In this document: positions 38,372 to 49,076 of the stretch, one piece after another
Numbering within the stretch: position 1 is the first letter of the stretch
Layout of the letters: each line of letters starts with the position of its first letter
Position numbers and translations under genes: made by a program
The notes under the pieces: generated by a model
Seen by the model: the letters and a program-made list of their open reading frames with translations, nothing else
What the model was told of the DNA's origin: nothing
Databases searched by the model: none
Assembly: GCF_012516315.1 (NCBI RefSeq)
Contig: NZ_CP051185.1
Span: forward strand, 3,151,403-3,215,402
Source: Limnospira fusiformis SAG 85.79
GTDB taxonomy: Bacteria; Cyanobacteriota; Cyanobacteriia; Cyanobacteriales; Microcoleaceae
DNA: 64,000 bases
Reading direction: 5' to 3'

Positions 38372-38758
38372 ATGAAAGTCTATGTCTTGCTGTTCAATGC
38401 CGGGACTGATAATGAGGGAATCCATACAATTCAGATGGGCGATCGCAATAAGGTGTTAATGTTTGAGGAGGAAGACGATGCCATCCGCTTTGGTGGTTTG
38501 TTGGAAGCCCAAGATTTCCCCAGTCCCTGTATTGAGGGAATTGATGATGATGAAATCAAAGAATTCTGTCGCAGTGTAGATTATGATTGGGAGCTGATTC
38601 CGTCTGGGGCTTTAGCGATTCCTCCAGAAAATAATGTGGAGGAGTTGGAGTGGGAAAAGCAAGGCAAAACCCAAGACGAAAGGGACTCAGAGGAATCTTC
38701 AGAATTCCCATCAGACGAACTCGACAGCATTCGCCGTCGCCTAGAAGGTTTACTTTAG
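38372..38758 (+). CDS. DUF3110 family protein
   Basis: This 128-residue acidic protein starts 'MKVYVLLFNAGTDNEGIHTI' and has 'VLMFEEEDDAIRFGGLLEAQDF' and 'EIKEFCRSVDYDWELI', matching cyanobacterial/chloroplast DUF3110. Function is unknown. It lies 32 bp before murQ on the same strand. Confidence 0.82.
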   Translation: MKVYVLLFNAGTDNEGIHTIQMGDRNKVLMFEEEDDAIRFGGLLEAQDFPSPCIEGIDDDEIKEFCRSVDYDWELIPSGALAIPPENNVEELEWEKQGKTQDERDSEESSEFPSDELDSIRRRLEGLL

Positions 38759-38790
38759 CCTGATAACTTGTGAAGGACCAACAGCAAAAC

Positions 38791-39720
38791 ATGACTAATT
38801 TGGAAACGCGGGGCCATTTATTGACGGAACAGGCTAATGCGAGTAGCGAAAACCTCGATCGCCTGACTTCCCTAGAATTGGTGGATTTGTTCAACCGCGA
38901 GGATGTCAGAACTTTACTGGCGATCGCCCATGCCCGCGAATCCCTGGCCCTAGCCATCGACATAACTACACAATCCCTAAAAAAAGGGGGGAGGTTATTT
39001 TACGTCGGGGCGGGTACGAGTGGCCGTTTAGGGGTGTTAGATGCGGCTGAATGTCCGCCCACCTTCTGTAGTCCCCCGGAACTGGTACAGGGGATTATTG
39101 CGGGGGGCGCAGGGGCATTAATTCGTAGTTCGGAAGAATTAGAAGATAGGGCGACAGATGGGGAAAAAGCGATCGCCCACCGCCAAATCACGGAGTTAGA
39201 TGTCGTCCTAGGAATTACGGCTGGCGGCACAACTCCCTATGTTCATGGGGCGCTACAAGCAGCGAAAAGTCGAGGGGCAAAAACGATATTTATGGCTTGT
39301 GTTCCCAGGGAACAAGTGACGTTTGATGCTGATGTAGATATCCGCCTTTTAGTAGGTCCAGAAATCCTGGCGGGTTCGACTCGTCTGAAAGCGGGAACTG
39401 TCACCAAAATGGCATTAAATATCATCTCAACCAGTGTGATGGTGAGGCTAGGAAAAGTCTACGGTAATCGCATGGTTGATGTGGCGGTGACGAATAATAA
39501 ATTACGCGATCGGGCGATGCGTATTTTAATTGATTTAACAGGTATGACTCGCTCACAAGCGGCAGAATTATTAGAACGCAGTAATAAATCGGTGAAATTA
39601 GCCCTATTAATGTATTGGACTGATTTAGATGCGTCAGGGGGAATTCAACTGCTTGATGAATGTCAAGGACAATTGAGAGATGCGGTGTTAAAGCATCAAA
39701 AAACCATCAAAAATAATTAG
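38791..39720 (+). CDS. murQ: N-acetylmuramic acid 6-phosphate etherase
   Basis: This protein of about 309 residues with a SIS-domain fold cleaves the lactyl ether of MurNAc-6-phosphate in peptidoglycan recycling. It matches the family throughout: 'MTNLETRGHLLTEQAN', 'GAGTSGRLGVLDAAECPPTF', 'DGEKAI', 'GITAGGTTPYVHGAL', 'GPEILAGSTRLKAGTVTKMALN' and 'YGNRMVDVAVTNNKLRDRA'. The ATG at 38791 is preferred; a GTG at 38770 is possible. No other recycling genes are adjacent. Confidence 0.93.
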   Translation: MTNLETRGHLLTEQANASSENLDRLTSLELVDLFNREDVRTLLAIAHARESLALAIDITTQSLKKGGRLFYVGAGTSGRLGVLDAAECPPTFCSPPELVQGIIAGGAGALIRSSEELEDRATDGEKAIAHRQITELDVVLGITAGGTTPYVHGALQAAKSRGAKTIFMACVPREQVTFDADVDIRLLVGPEILAGSTRLKAGTVTKMALNIISTSVMVRLGKVYGNRMVDVAVTNNKLRDRAMRILIDLTGMTRSQAAELLERSNKSVKLALLMYWTDLDASGGIQLLDECQGQLRDAVLKHQKTIKNN

Positions 39721-39819
39721 CAGTCAACTATCTATTTCCAACTTAATGGTTCCCCTCACGCTCAATCCATCTCCCCAGTGGGGGGACTTTGATATAACTC
39801 CTCTATCAATTATCAATTA

Positions 39820-40662
39820 ATGAGTGACTTTAACCGGTCGGAATGGCATGGTATTCTTAACCTGAAATATTCCCAAAATAATGGGATTACCCAAGTAGTT
39901 AATAAGTATACGATCGCGCCCTATAAAATCCAACGCCCTTTTTATCCGCCAGGGGAGGAAATTTGCCAGAGTGTAGCATTACATACAGCGGGGGGAATGG
40001 TGGGGGGCGATCGCCTATCGCAGAACCTGCATTTACAAGCGGATACGAAAGTTTTATTAACTACGGCGGCGGCGAGTAGAGTTTATCGTAGCACGGGAAA
40101 AACTGCCAGCCAAAATGTTAAGATTAAACTAGAAAAAGGCGCTTATTTAGAATATCTGCCCCGAGAAACCATCATTTTTAATGGTGCTATTTATCGTCAA
40201 GATTTACGGGTAGAATTAGCCCCAGAAGCGACCTGGTTAGGATGGGAAATTACCCGGTTTGGTCGTTCAGCCAGGGGGGAAAAATTTATGGAGGGAGAGT
40301 GGCGATCGCACACGGAAATATGGCAAAATGAGAAACCCCTATGGATAGATAGACAATGGCTTCCTGGGGGTGAAACCATTTTAGAGAGTCCCCACGGCTT
40401 AGGAGGATGGCCTGTGGTTGCTACCCTCACCTGGGTAGGTGAACCTGTTTCCAAAGAGACCCTAAACCATGTTAGAATGCTGTGGGGTGAACACCAAAGG
40501 GAAGGGGAAGCCGGGGCGACTCAACTGTTATCAGGGTTATTGTGTCGTTATCGTGGTCCGTCTAGCCAAGAAGCGATCGCCTGGTTTACTGAAATTTGGC
40601 AGTTATTACGCCCCAATTTATCAGGAAAAAACATCACCAAACCGCGAGTTTGGAATGTTTAA
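39820..40662 (+). CDS. ureD: Urease accessory protein UreD
   Basis: This 280-residue chaperone is needed, with UreF and UreG, to deliver nickel to apo-urease. Family signatures: 'LHTAGGMVGGDRLSQNLHL', 'TTAAASRVYRSTGKTASQNV', 'LEYLPRETIIFNGA' and 'GWEITRFGRSARGE'. It is the first gene of a ureDABC cluster, with 27 bp to ureA. Confidence 0.95.
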   Translation: MSDFNRSEWHGILNLKYSQNNGITQVVNKYTIAPYKIQRPFYPPGEEICQSVALHTAGGMVGGDRLSQNLHLQADTKVLLTTAAASRVYRSTGKTASQNVKIKLEKGAYLEYLPRETIIFNGAIYRQDLRVELAPEATWLGWEITRFGRSARGEKFMEGEWRSHTEIWQNEKPLWIDRQWLPGGETILESPHGLGGWPVVATLTWVGEPVSKETLNHVRMLWGEHQREGEAGATQLLSGLLCRYRGPSSQEAIAWFTEIWQLLRPNLSGKNITKPRVWNV

Positions 40663-40689
40663 TAACTGGACTCATTTAAGGAGTTGTGA

Positions 40690-40992
40690 ATGCAACTATC
40701 ACCCCAAGAAAAAGATAAACTACTAATTTTTACTGCCGCCTTAGTAGCGGAAAGACGTAAAGCCAGGGGAGTTAAATTAAACTATCCCGAAGCTGTCGCC
40801 TACCTATCTGCTGCCATTTTAGAAGGGGCGCGAGATGGTCGAACTGTGGCGGATTTAATGAGTTATGGAACGACTCTATTAACTAAAGATGATGTGATGG
40901 AAGGGGTAGCGGAAATGGTGGACGAGGTACAGGTAGAAGCGACGTTTCCCGATGGTACGAAATTGGTAACAGTTCATAATCCCATCCAATAA
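40690..40992 (+). CDS. ureA: Urease gamma subunit
   Basis: This is the 100-residue small structural subunit, matching UreA over its length ('[20 protein letters not shown]', '[20 protein letters not shown]', '[20 protein letters not shown]'). It is preceded by AAGGAGTTGTGA, a good ribosome binding site. Confidence 0.97.
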   Translation: MQLSPQEKDKLLIFTAALVAERRKARGVKLNYPEAVAYLSAAILEGARDGRTVADLMSYGTTLLTKDDVMEGVAEMVDEVQVEATFPDGTKLVTVHNPIQ

Positions 40993-41014
40993 AACAATCA
41001 CTATTTAATTAACT

Positions 41015-41377
41015 ATGATTCCCGGAGAAATAATCGTTAAACCAGGAGAAATCGAACTTAATTCGGGTCGCGAAACTGTGAAAATTCATGTAGCTAATAC
41101 AGGCGATCGCCCCATCCAAGTCGGTTCTCATTTCCACTTTTACGAAGTTAATCCCGCCTTAGAATTTGCCCGAGAAACGGCTAGGGGAATGCGGTTAAAT
41201 ATCCCCGCTGGTACAGCCATCAGATTTGAACCCGGAGATAACCGGGAAGTCGAATTAGTGACTGTAGCCGGAAGTCGTGAAATTTACGGTTTTAATGGGT
41301 TAATTAATGGCACATTATCACCCGAAGTTAAGCGGGAAAAACGCAAAAAAGATAAGTCTAAAAAAAAGCCTAAGTAA
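41015..41377 (+). CDS. ureB: Urease beta subunit
   Basis: This 120-residue subunit has the UreB core '[20 protein letters not shown]', '[20 protein letters not shown]', '[16 protein letters not shown]' and '[10 protein letters not shown]'. The last 20 residues are a lysine-rich tail ('[13 protein letters not shown]'), longer than in many homologues. It starts 22 bp after ureA. Confidence 0.96.
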   Translation: MIPGEIIVKPGEIELNSGRETVKIHVANTGDRPIQVGSHFHFYEVNPALEFARETARGMRLNIPAGTAIRFEPGDNREVELVTVAGSREIYGFNGLINGTLSPEVKREKRKKDKSKKKPK

Positions 41378-41441
41378 ATCTGGTGAGTTAACCCGCCGCC
41401 AGCTTGAAAATAGCTATATTGTGATTAATTAGGAGCTAAAA

Positions 41442-43160
41442 ATGAGTTATCGCATGGATAGACAAGCCTACGCGGAAACCTTCGGACCGACGGTAGGCGA
41501 TCGCATTCGATTAGCCGATACAGAACTATTTATAGAAGTTGAAAGAGACTTAACTACCTACGGAGATGAGGTCAAATTTGGGGGTGGTAAAGTAATTAGG
41601 GATGGTATGGGACAATCTCCCATTTCCAGGGAAGATGGCGCGGTTGATGTGGTAATTACTAACGCCCTAATTTTAGACTGGTGGGGAATTATTAAAGCTG
41701 ATGTGGGTATTAAAGACGGTAAAATCTGCAAAATTGGTAAAGCGGGAAATCCCTATATTCAAGACAACGTTGATATTATTATTGGTCCGTCTACAGAGGC
41801 GATTGCTGGAGAAGGTAAAATCCTAACTGCTGGCGGAATTGATAGCCATATTCACTTTATTTGTCCCCAGCAAATTGAAACAGCGATCGCCTCTGGAATT
41901 ACCACCATGTTAGGGGGTGGGACTGGACCCGCCACCGGAACTAATGCCACCACCTGTACTCCCGGACCATGGAATATTCATAGAATGCTACAGGCGGCGG
42001 AAGCCTTCCCGATGAATTTAGGATTTTTAGGGAAGGGAAACAGCGCCCAACCCCAGGGCTTAGTTGAACAGGTAATGGCGGGCGCAATGGGTTTAAAACT
42101 TCATGAAGATTGGGGAACTACACCAGCGGCGATCGATGTTTGTTTAACAGTTGCGGATAAATATGATATTCAAGTAGCTATTCACACAGATACCCTGAAT
42201 GAGGCGGGCTTTGTAGAGAATACCATAGCCGCGTTTAAAGACCGGGTAATTCACACCTACCACACGGAAGGCGCGGGGGGTGGTCATGCGCCAGATATCA
42301 TCAAAGTTTGTAGTTATAAAAATGTCCTGCCTTCCTCGACGAACCCCACCCGTCCTTATACTGCAAATACCCTAGAAGAACATTTAGATATGTTGATGGT
42401 TTGTCACCATCTCGATCGCCATATTCCCGAAGATGTCGCCTTTGCCGAGTCCCGCATACGTCGGGAAACGATCGCCGCCGAAGATATCCTTCACGACCTA
42501 GGCGCATTTAGTATGATAGCCTCGGACTCCCAAGCTATGGGAAGGGTAGGAGAAACCATTATCCGCACTTGGCAAACCGCCCATAAAATGAAGGTACAAA
42601 GGGGGTTATTACCATCCCCAGAAAATGCGGCAGAAACCCATGATAATTTCCGGGCTAAACGCTACATTGCTAAGTATACCATTAATCCTGCTATTGCCCA
42701 TGGAATTAATGATTATGTCGGTTCGGTTGAAGAGGGTAAATTAGCAGATTTATGTCTATGGAAACCGGCATTTTTTGGAGTTAAACCGGAAATCGTGATT
42801 AAAGGGGGGGCGATCGCCTGGTCACAAATGGGAGACCCCAACGCCAGTATTCCCACACCCCAACCCATTTATATGCGTCCGATGTTTGCTAGTTTTGGAG
42901 GCGCGATATCTGCCACATCCTTAACCTTTGTTTCCCAGGCTTCTTTAGAGGGTAAAACTATGCAAAAACTGGGTTTAAAAAAAGCAACAGTTCCCGTATC
43001 TAATACCCGCCATTTGAGCAAATTAGACATGAAATTAAACGATAGTTTACCCCAGATCGAAGTAGATCCAGAAACCTACGAAGTCACGGCAGACGGGGAA
43101 CTACTAACCTGTGAACCCGCCACAGTTTTACCCATGGCGCAGCGCTATTTCTTATTCTAA
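41442..43160 (+). CDS. ureC: Urease alpha (catalytic) subunit
   Basis: This 572-residue catalytic subunit hydrolyses urea to ammonia and carbamate at a dinuclear nickel site. Metal ligands are visible: '[11 protein letters not shown]', the lysine to be carbamylated in '[10 protein letters not shown]' (Lys219), '[10 protein letters not shown]', '[15 protein letters not shown]', the flap '[20 protein letters not shown]', and '[12 protein letters not shown]'. The length is normal. It closes the ureDABC cluster; ureE, ureF and ureG are not in this window. Confidence 0.97.
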   Translation: MSYRMDRQAYAETFGPTVGDRIRLADTELFIEVERDLTTYGDEVKFGGGKVIRDGMGQSPISREDGAVDVVITNALILDWWGIIKADVGIKDGKICKIGKAGNPYIQDNVDIIIGPSTEAIAGEGKILTAGGIDSHIHFICPQQIETAIASGITTMLGGGTGPATGTNATTCTPGPWNIHRMLQAAEAFPMNLGFLGKGNSAQPQGLVEQVMAGAMGLKLHEDWGTTPAAIDVCLTVADKYDIQVAIHTDTLNEAGFVENTIAAFKDRVIHTYHTEGAGGGHAPDIIKVCSYKNVLPSSTNPTRPYTANTLEEHLDMLMVCHHLDRHIPEDVAFAESRIRRETIAAEDILHDLGAFSMIASDSQAMGRVGETIIRTWQTAHKMKVQRGLLPSPENAAETHDNFRAKRYIAKYTINPAIAHGINDYVGSVEEGKLADLCLWKPAFFGVKPEIVIKGGAIAWSQMGDPNASIPTPQPIYMRPMFASFGGAISATSLTFVSQASLEGKTMQKLGLKKATVPVSNTRHLSKLDMKLNDSLPQIEVDPETYEVTADGELLTCEPATVLPMAQRYFLF

Positions 43161-43212
43161 CTTCACCCTTTAGGCAAGGTTGACAAACTCTCCCAGAAGC
43201 AGGTAGAATAAA

Positions 43213-45710
43213 TTAAGATAAGGTGGCAACGATCGCACAGTTACGTCCGTTAGCCTTAGCGCGATATAAAGCCCCATCAGCCGCCTTGATTACAGCCATT
43301 GGGGTAGTTCCATGTTGAGGAAAACAAGCAACTCCTATAGAGGCGGTGAGGGTGTTTAAATTTTGACCGTTATGGTTGAGATGGAGTTGGCTAATAGCAG
43401 TGCGGATAGCTTCAGCCCGATCGCAGATAGCGGGTAAAGACAATTCTGGCATAATTAGAGTCATTTCCTCGCCGCCATAGCGACAAGCAATATCTGAACC
43501 GCGCACACTGTTTTTCAATACTTCAGCAACCACCTGTAAGACATAATCCCCTGCATCATGACCAAAGGTGTCGTTAAACTGCTTAAAATGGTCTATATCT
43601 AGCATGATCACACCAATGGGGTGCTGTTGACGTTGGGCGCGGAGAATCTCTTGATTAAAGGATTCTTCCAAATAGCGGCGGTTAAATAATCCAGTTAATG
43701 GATCTCGGATACTCTGATTTTGGAGGGTTTCTCGGAGGTTTAAATTAGCGATCGCTAAACTTAACTGTTCCGATACAGTGCGGGCTAATTGCTGTTTTGG
43801 TTCAGATCAAGCCGTGGCGGTTTTGGTAGCTAGATAAAATCATCCCAAAGTTTCCCCCTGAGCTACCATGGGAATACAAAGGGTAACCGCCAATTCTGTA
43901 GTGTTTTGGATATGCTGACACCGAGGACTTGAGCGTTGATTTCCTACTTCATAGGGACGACCCCGGCGCAGTCCCCAACAATGCTTAGGGTCAAAATCAA
44001 CTGCTGAATGCAAATCAGACCCCCACCGAGCCACATTTTCAACCCGGTTGCGGGAACTACAGGTTCTAAACAGACCACCCGAACACTCTGGGAAGAGTAA
44101 GGTGCGACTGGGCGGGCGATCGCCTCATAAGCCTCATCGACATTGTTACAAGCCTGCAAAAATTCGTTAATTTCACCCAAAATCACCATCTCTTGGTGAC
44201 GCTGCTTGAGATCATCTAACCTTTGTTCCAACTCTTGATTAACTTGTTGGAGAGCCTTTTCTGACTGTTTAGTTCGGGTCACGTCCCGGAAAGTGACCGC
44301 AAAACCATCCCCCAATTTAACCGCCACATTTTCAAACCAACAGTCAATGCCATCATGTTGATAATGAAACTCATACTGGAAAGGTTCGCCGGACTCCACC
44401 ACTTGGACTAATGCATCAAATAAACCATCAGTTTTATTTCCCGGCATTTCTTCTAATAATTGTTTACCGATTAATTTTTGAGGCGATCGCCCCACCAATT
44501 TGCCAGCCGTGGGATTAGTCAACAACCAGATAAAATCCACTATTTCCCCAGTCTCATCCCGCAGAGAACGAAAAGCCATAATCCCATCAAGGGAACTATT
44601 TAATACACTAGCCAACTGCGCCTCAGAAGTTTGTAAAGCCTCCTGTATTTCCACCATGTGGGTGATATCTGTCACCAGTTTAATGCAGCCGTCATATTGC
44701 CCCATATCATCAAACAAAGGTGTAGCAGAAACCAAAACCCAGACCACTTTACCATCACGGTGGCACAGATGGGCGCGATGTTGACCCATTATACCCTGAT
44801 GACGCTGGTTTAGATAAATTTCAGCCATCGAAGATCCTTCTGTGTCGATCAAATCTAGGAAAGACATTCCCAGCATATCCGTGACAGAATAGCCTAGCAT
44901 TTTTGCCATTTGCTGATTGACAAAGCTGGTGTGATCTGTCTTATCTAAAACCCACACTCCCTCCTGGGTGGTTTCAATAATGGTGCGATATTTGGCTTCA
45001 CTGTATTTGAGGGCTAATGAGCGCCTGTTTGCGATCAGTAATATCGTAATTAATCCCCGTCATCGCTCCGGGTACCGTCACTATCGCGCTGGACTATGCC
45101 TGCCCCTCGCAACCAACGCTTGATTCCATCGGGTCTAACAATACGAAATTCTACATTAAAAAAATTATCTTGGGCTATGGCTGCTTTGATAGCCTTTTCA
45201 ACCTCGGTAATATCATCTCGATGGACGAGATTAGCCCAGTCTTGATAGACTACTTTACCCTGGCAACCTTGCAACCCAAAAATCTCATACATCCGCTGAT
45301 CCCAGTTTACCGTATCTTTGAGATCCCAATCCCAAGTCCCAATTTGACCTGCTTCTAGGGCGAGGGAACCGATCGCCACTAACCAAAGATAGGGCCCATC
45401 TTACAAGGTGCATGGTTCACTCTAAGGACCACCTCTCATCCTCTACCGCCTCTACCACAATGCCACCATTCCCATGCAAGTCGATTTCGTACAATAAAAC
45501 GCGATCGCATTTTAGTAATCTTTGCACCTCATCCGCTGTGGTCTGTAGAATTTCCTTGAGTTTCAGCGATCACCGAATCCGCAGGGCCATAGTCGCGATG
45601 ATATGATCCCAAGTCTGTCTGATTTCGTCGCTGTCGCGCAGTTCCTGACAACCATTCCTTACCTGGTCGGCCCATTTACTATTTAAATCTCTGAAGGGTT
45701 GATTATTCAT
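43213..45710 (-). pseudogene. Multi-domain GAF-PAS-PAS-GAF-GGDEF diguanylate cyclase, decayed
   Basis: In order from 45710: a GAF start ('MNNQPFRDLNSKWAD') with in-frame stops near 45575 and 45415; a PAS ('LEAGQIGTWDWDLKDTV'); two further PAS units in the longest open stretch 44957-43944 ('TSFVNQQMAKMLGYS', 'SSLDGIMAFRSLRDE'); a GAF piece ('EINEFLQACNNVDEAYEAIA'); and a C-terminal GGDEF domain (43671-43213) with 'MLDIDHFKQFNDTFGHDAGD' and active-site 'RYGGEE'. Frameshifts lie near 45070, 45030, 44040 and 43815. The GGDEF part alone is open and still has catalytic residues, but it would lack a natural start. A c-di-GMP synthesis role is ancestral only. Confidence 0.8.
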
Positions 45711-46116
45711 CTGTATTAGCAAATGCCTTGAGGGCTGACCTGATCGAAAAAAAGTCTATACAATGGCAATCATGGCAATAATTTTAATATTTGTCATAAT
45801 TTTAACTGATTACCTCCAAAAATTAAAATCCCTCCTCCCTCAGTGGCGATACTTGCTTTTTTTAGCGGCTGATGCTATCATATTATATAATACAGATATG
45901 CACTAAATTATTTTTTTGCAATAATGACCATTATTTAAGATTATGTAAATATGATATCACTAATCGCCGCCGCCTGTCAACCCCTCTGGCCGATTTCGGC
46001 GGGCTATTTTTTAAAAAAATTGACCAAAAAATCAACCCGAGATAATTTAACTGTAGAATAGAAGCAGGGAAGCCACAGGAGGAAATGATGATAATTAACC
46101 TAATTTGTAAGTTTAT
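45711..46116. other. AT-rich intergenic region
   Basis: No gene is seen. TATTATATAATACAG near 45880-45895 could serve as a promoter for something running rightward, but the next rightward feature is absent. The GHL10 gene ends at 46117 from the other side. Confidence 0.4.
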
Positions 46117-47349
46117 TCAAATGGTCAATTCATGCACCTTGTCGGCGAGTCTTTCGGGTTCTCCTGAGAGAGGAAATAGCAAAATATTAGGGATGTTAGG
46201 ATTATCAATCAACTCGGGCAATCGATTCAATTGTCTCTCGGTAATGGAAATACCATCAGAGGCTTCGACATAGACAATTTCATCATCAAAATTTTCTTCA
46301 GCATAAACCTGGATAAAAAAGCGATCGACCCCCCATGCTTCTAGGTCTGCGGCAAAATACTGTTTTGCCCAATAGGGGTTATGGTGGCAGATATCAAAAC
46401 TAACTGAGGGGTTAGCGGCTTTCATTTGTGCAATCATATTGCGGACAAAATTAGTTAATTTAGGAGTGCGATCGATTTGACCGGGTAACTCATCATGATA
46501 ACCCAAATAATCATCCCATTGTACAGCATCAATGGTGGGGTATTTTTGGACAAATTCAACCACAATATCAGTAAAAAATTGAGCAACTTCTGGGATACCC
46601 ACATTCAAGACATAATGATCAACTCCTGGGTGAGTGCGATCGACTCCTGGGACGATCCAACCTCTCTGGACTGCCCAATCAAAGGCGTGACTATTTTCAT
46701 CTATTTTAATGCCTTTTTCAAAGTAAGCATGAACTTCCATGCCGTGTTTATGGGCTTCATCAATCAACCAATCAATCCATTCTTCTTCAAACAAATTTTG
46801 ACAGCTACTATAACCAAATTTTGCCTGCATTACTTGACTTTCATACATGGTACAAGCGTTACCCCATACCCCATGAATAATGGTATTAATACCGCGATCG
46901 CGATAGTAGCGAACCCTAGCCCTAATGGTTTCTTCGCTAGCGTTATTTGTGGCTTGATAACGACTTAAATAAATGCCTCTAATGGGTTTACCTTCCCAGG
47001 TATTGAGTGGGGATGATGGTATAGGGGAAGGTGGCTTGATGGTTGGTGATTTGGGTGGCGTTTCCGGTTGGGCTTCCGGTTGTGGTTGGGATTGTGGTTT
47101 CGGTTCAGGATTGGTAGTCTGAGGAATTTCTGGAATATTTGGTAAAGTAGGCGGTGATTTATCAGTGGAAGTTGCCCAAGTATTCAAAAATGGAATATCG
47201 GCGATAATCTCATGATTGAAAAACCTACTAATTTCCAAGTTATCTCGCTGTGTAAATAGCCAATAACCGCCGCCCAAAAACAGCAGAATTACTGAAAAGG
47301 GAATACTGGCACATCCACAGCCTCCAGGTTCTCGTTTTTGATTAGACAT
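46117..47349 (-). CDS. GHL10-type glycoside-hydrolase-like protein (YddW/DUF187 family), membrane anchored
   Basis: This 410-residue protein has a short N-terminal cytoplasmic part with 'GGCGCAS', one membrane segment ('IPFSVILLFLGGGYWLF', about 16-34) and a Pro-rich linker rich in P, Q and E (about 75-115). A TIM-barrel-like domain follows: 'IRGIYLSRYQATNN', 'GINTIIHGVWGNA', 'HGMEVHAYFEKG', 'YVLNVGIPEVAQFF', 'DAVQWDDYLGYHDE'. Family members act on cell-wall polysaccharides. The anchor puts the domain outside the membrane. The substrate is not determined. Confidence 0.82.
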   Translation of the reverse strand: MSNQKREPGGCGCASIPFSVILLFLGGGYWLFTQRDNLEISRFFNHEIIADIPFLNTWATSTDKSPPTLPNIPEIPQTTNPEPKPQSQPQPEAQPETPPKSPTIKPPSPIPSSPLNTWEGKPIRGIYLSRYQATNNASEETIRARVRYYRDRGINTIIHGVWGNACTMYESQVMQAKFGYSSCQNLFEEEWIDWLIDEAHKHGMEVHAYFEKGIKIDENSHAFDWAVQRGWIVPGVDRTHPGVDHYVLNVGIPEVAQFFTDIVVEFVQKYPTIDAVQWDDYLGYHDELPGQIDRTPKLTNFVRNMIAQMKAANPSVSFDICHHNPYWAKQYFAADLEAWGVDRFFIQVYAEENFDDEIVYVEASDGISITERQLNRLPELIDNPNIPNILLFPLSGEPERLADKVHELTI

Positions 47350-47848
47350 GATTTGTTAATGAGTGCGAAACTACTTGAGAATATCGGCGATACTTTAATT
47401 ATTACCTAAAAACCTGATTTCTGCCAACTGGCTATATTACTTAGGGTCTGTGGGTTGGCTGAAAATGATGGTAATGGCGATCGCATGATGTATAATGGTA
47501 GGGTCCAAGTGTGTCCACGGATTAGGGATACCTGCATACAGACCGTTGTAGAAGCTGCTACAGGTTGTTCGCTTCAAAGATTCCCCTCACCCTCAATCCC
47601 TCTCCCACCCGGGTAGAGAGACGAGTGAAGACGTATTGCATAATTACTGAAAGGGCTGTATACTTCGGATTTAATCCGGAAAAGATTGGCAACAACCGTA
47701 AAGTACCATAATCCTATAGCTAGGAATACTAACTGAATCGCTGAATACTCAAAATTTAGTCTTGAAGGTTTGGGGGGGATAAAAACAACTTCCGAAAACT
47801 GTCAACCTAAATTGATGTGAAAGGAACAGCAAAGCAATTATTTTTAAT
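47350..47848. other. Long intergenic region, possible small-RNA locus
   Basis: No open gene of note. An extended -10-like TGATGTATAAT (47486-47496) is followed by GGGTCCAAGTGTGTCC, a small hairpin (TGTAGAAGCTGCTACA at about 47546) and a C/T-rich stretch. I did not recognise a known RNA family. The last 50 bp (AAAGGAACAGCAAAG) include the ribosome binding site of the next gene. Confidence 0.35.
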
Positions 47849-49054
47849 ATGAAAATACTCTCTAACTGGCAATACAAAGTTCTGATATTAGTAGCTATAT
47901 GCTTGGCAAGTATTTTGATTTTTCCCCCCTCAGTAAAAACTCAAGATGCGCCCATTTTTGTATCTTCAGAATCTCTAGTAAATCTGGCACAATTAAGCAG
48001 TGCTGAAACTTCGCCTGATAGTAATAGTTGGGATTTAGACTTGACTGAAGCTGGGGCAGATTATGATATTATTGAACTGCAAAAACGCTTACAAGAAAAG
48101 GGGTATTATCTAGGGGCGATCGATGGCATTTATGGGGAACAAACCAGAGCAGCTATTTCTAACTTTCAACTCAGTCTAGGCTTAGAAAGCACTGGTCTAG
48201 TGAATCAAGAAACCTGGGAATCTTTACTAGCAAATTCTGCGGCAGTTTCCCAGGCAAACCAGTCATTAAACTCCATGTCGCCAGACTTGCAAAAAATCAT
48301 AGATAGAGGAGAGTTAATCGTCGCGATAAATCAAGAAGATTCGCCGCCTTTTTTTGCGGAAGATGCCAACGGTGAATTAATCGGATTAGATGTGGCGATC
48401 GCCAAAGGAATCGCCAGAAATTTAGGAGTAAAAGTTACCTTTAATCGTCGTGCCAATACCTTTAATGAAGTGGTAAATTTAGTTTCTCAAGGTGAGGCAG
48501 ATATGGCGATTTCTAAACTGAGTCAAACCTTAGAAAGGGCAAAAATTGTTTCATTTTCTCATCCCTATTTAACTATGCGCCATGGTCTCTTATTAAATCG
48601 CCTGCAATTAACTCAAGCGCTAAGAAATAGAGATTTAGTTGAGTTTTTGAGAGATTTTGAAGGAAGGATGGGTGTGATTAATGCCTCTTCTTATGAGAGA
48701 TTTGCCATGGACAAATTTCCCAAAGCTACCATTATCAGATATTCCAATTGGGACGATTTAATTAAAGGTGCAATGATGGGAGATATACTAGCAGCATACC
48801 GGGATGAGTTGGAGGTTAAAAAGATTCTGATTAATTACCCCAATGTAGCTTTAAATTTTCAAACTGTCGCGTTAACAGATACCCAAGATCCGATCGCGAT
48901 CGCTTTACCGTGGTCTAGTAATCACCTGTTAAAGTTTGTGAATTTGTATCTGACAATGAACGAAAAACAATATACAGTTAGTCAGTTATTAGAAGATTAT
49001 TCTGATTTGTTAGTGTCCCCCTCTCAGTCTCGTCAACTCAACTCACAAAATTAA
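47849..49054 (+). CDS. Periplasmic amino-acid-type binding protein with peptidoglycan-binding domain
   Basis: This 401-residue exported protein has an N-terminal signal/anchor ('VLILVAICLASILIFPPSV', about 11-30), then a peptidoglycan-binding domain type 1 ('DIIELQKRLQEKGYYLGAID', about 72-125). A bacterial solute-binding protein family 3 domain follows (about 150-385: 'GELIVAINQEDSPPFF', 'GLDVAIAKGIARNLGVKVTF', 'GEADMAISKLSQTLERA'). It should tether to the wall and bind a polar amino acid or similar ligand. No ABC permease or ATPase is adjacent. The next gene, 22 bp away, is an SDF-family symporter, an unusual partner. Confidence 0.85.
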   Translation: MKILSNWQYKVLILVAICLASILIFPPSVKTQDAPIFVSSESLVNLAQLSSAETSPDSNSWDLDLTEAGADYDIIELQKRLQEKGYYLGAIDGIYGEQTRAAISNFQLSLGLESTGLVNQETWESLLANSAAVSQANQSLNSMSPDLQKIIDRGELIVAINQEDSPPFFAEDANGELIGLDVAIAKGIARNLGVKVTFNRRANTFNEVVNLVSQGEADMAISKLSQTLERAKIVSFSHPYLTMRHGLLLNRLQLTQALRNRDLVEFLRDFEGRMGVINASSYERFAMDKFPKATIIRYSNWDDLIKGAMMGDILAAYRDELEVKKILINYPNVALNFQTVALTDTQDPIAIALPWSSNHLLKFVNLYLTMNEKQYTVSQLLEDYSDLLVSPSQSRQLNSQN

Positions 49055-49076
49055 CAAAAATACCCATTGATAAAAT

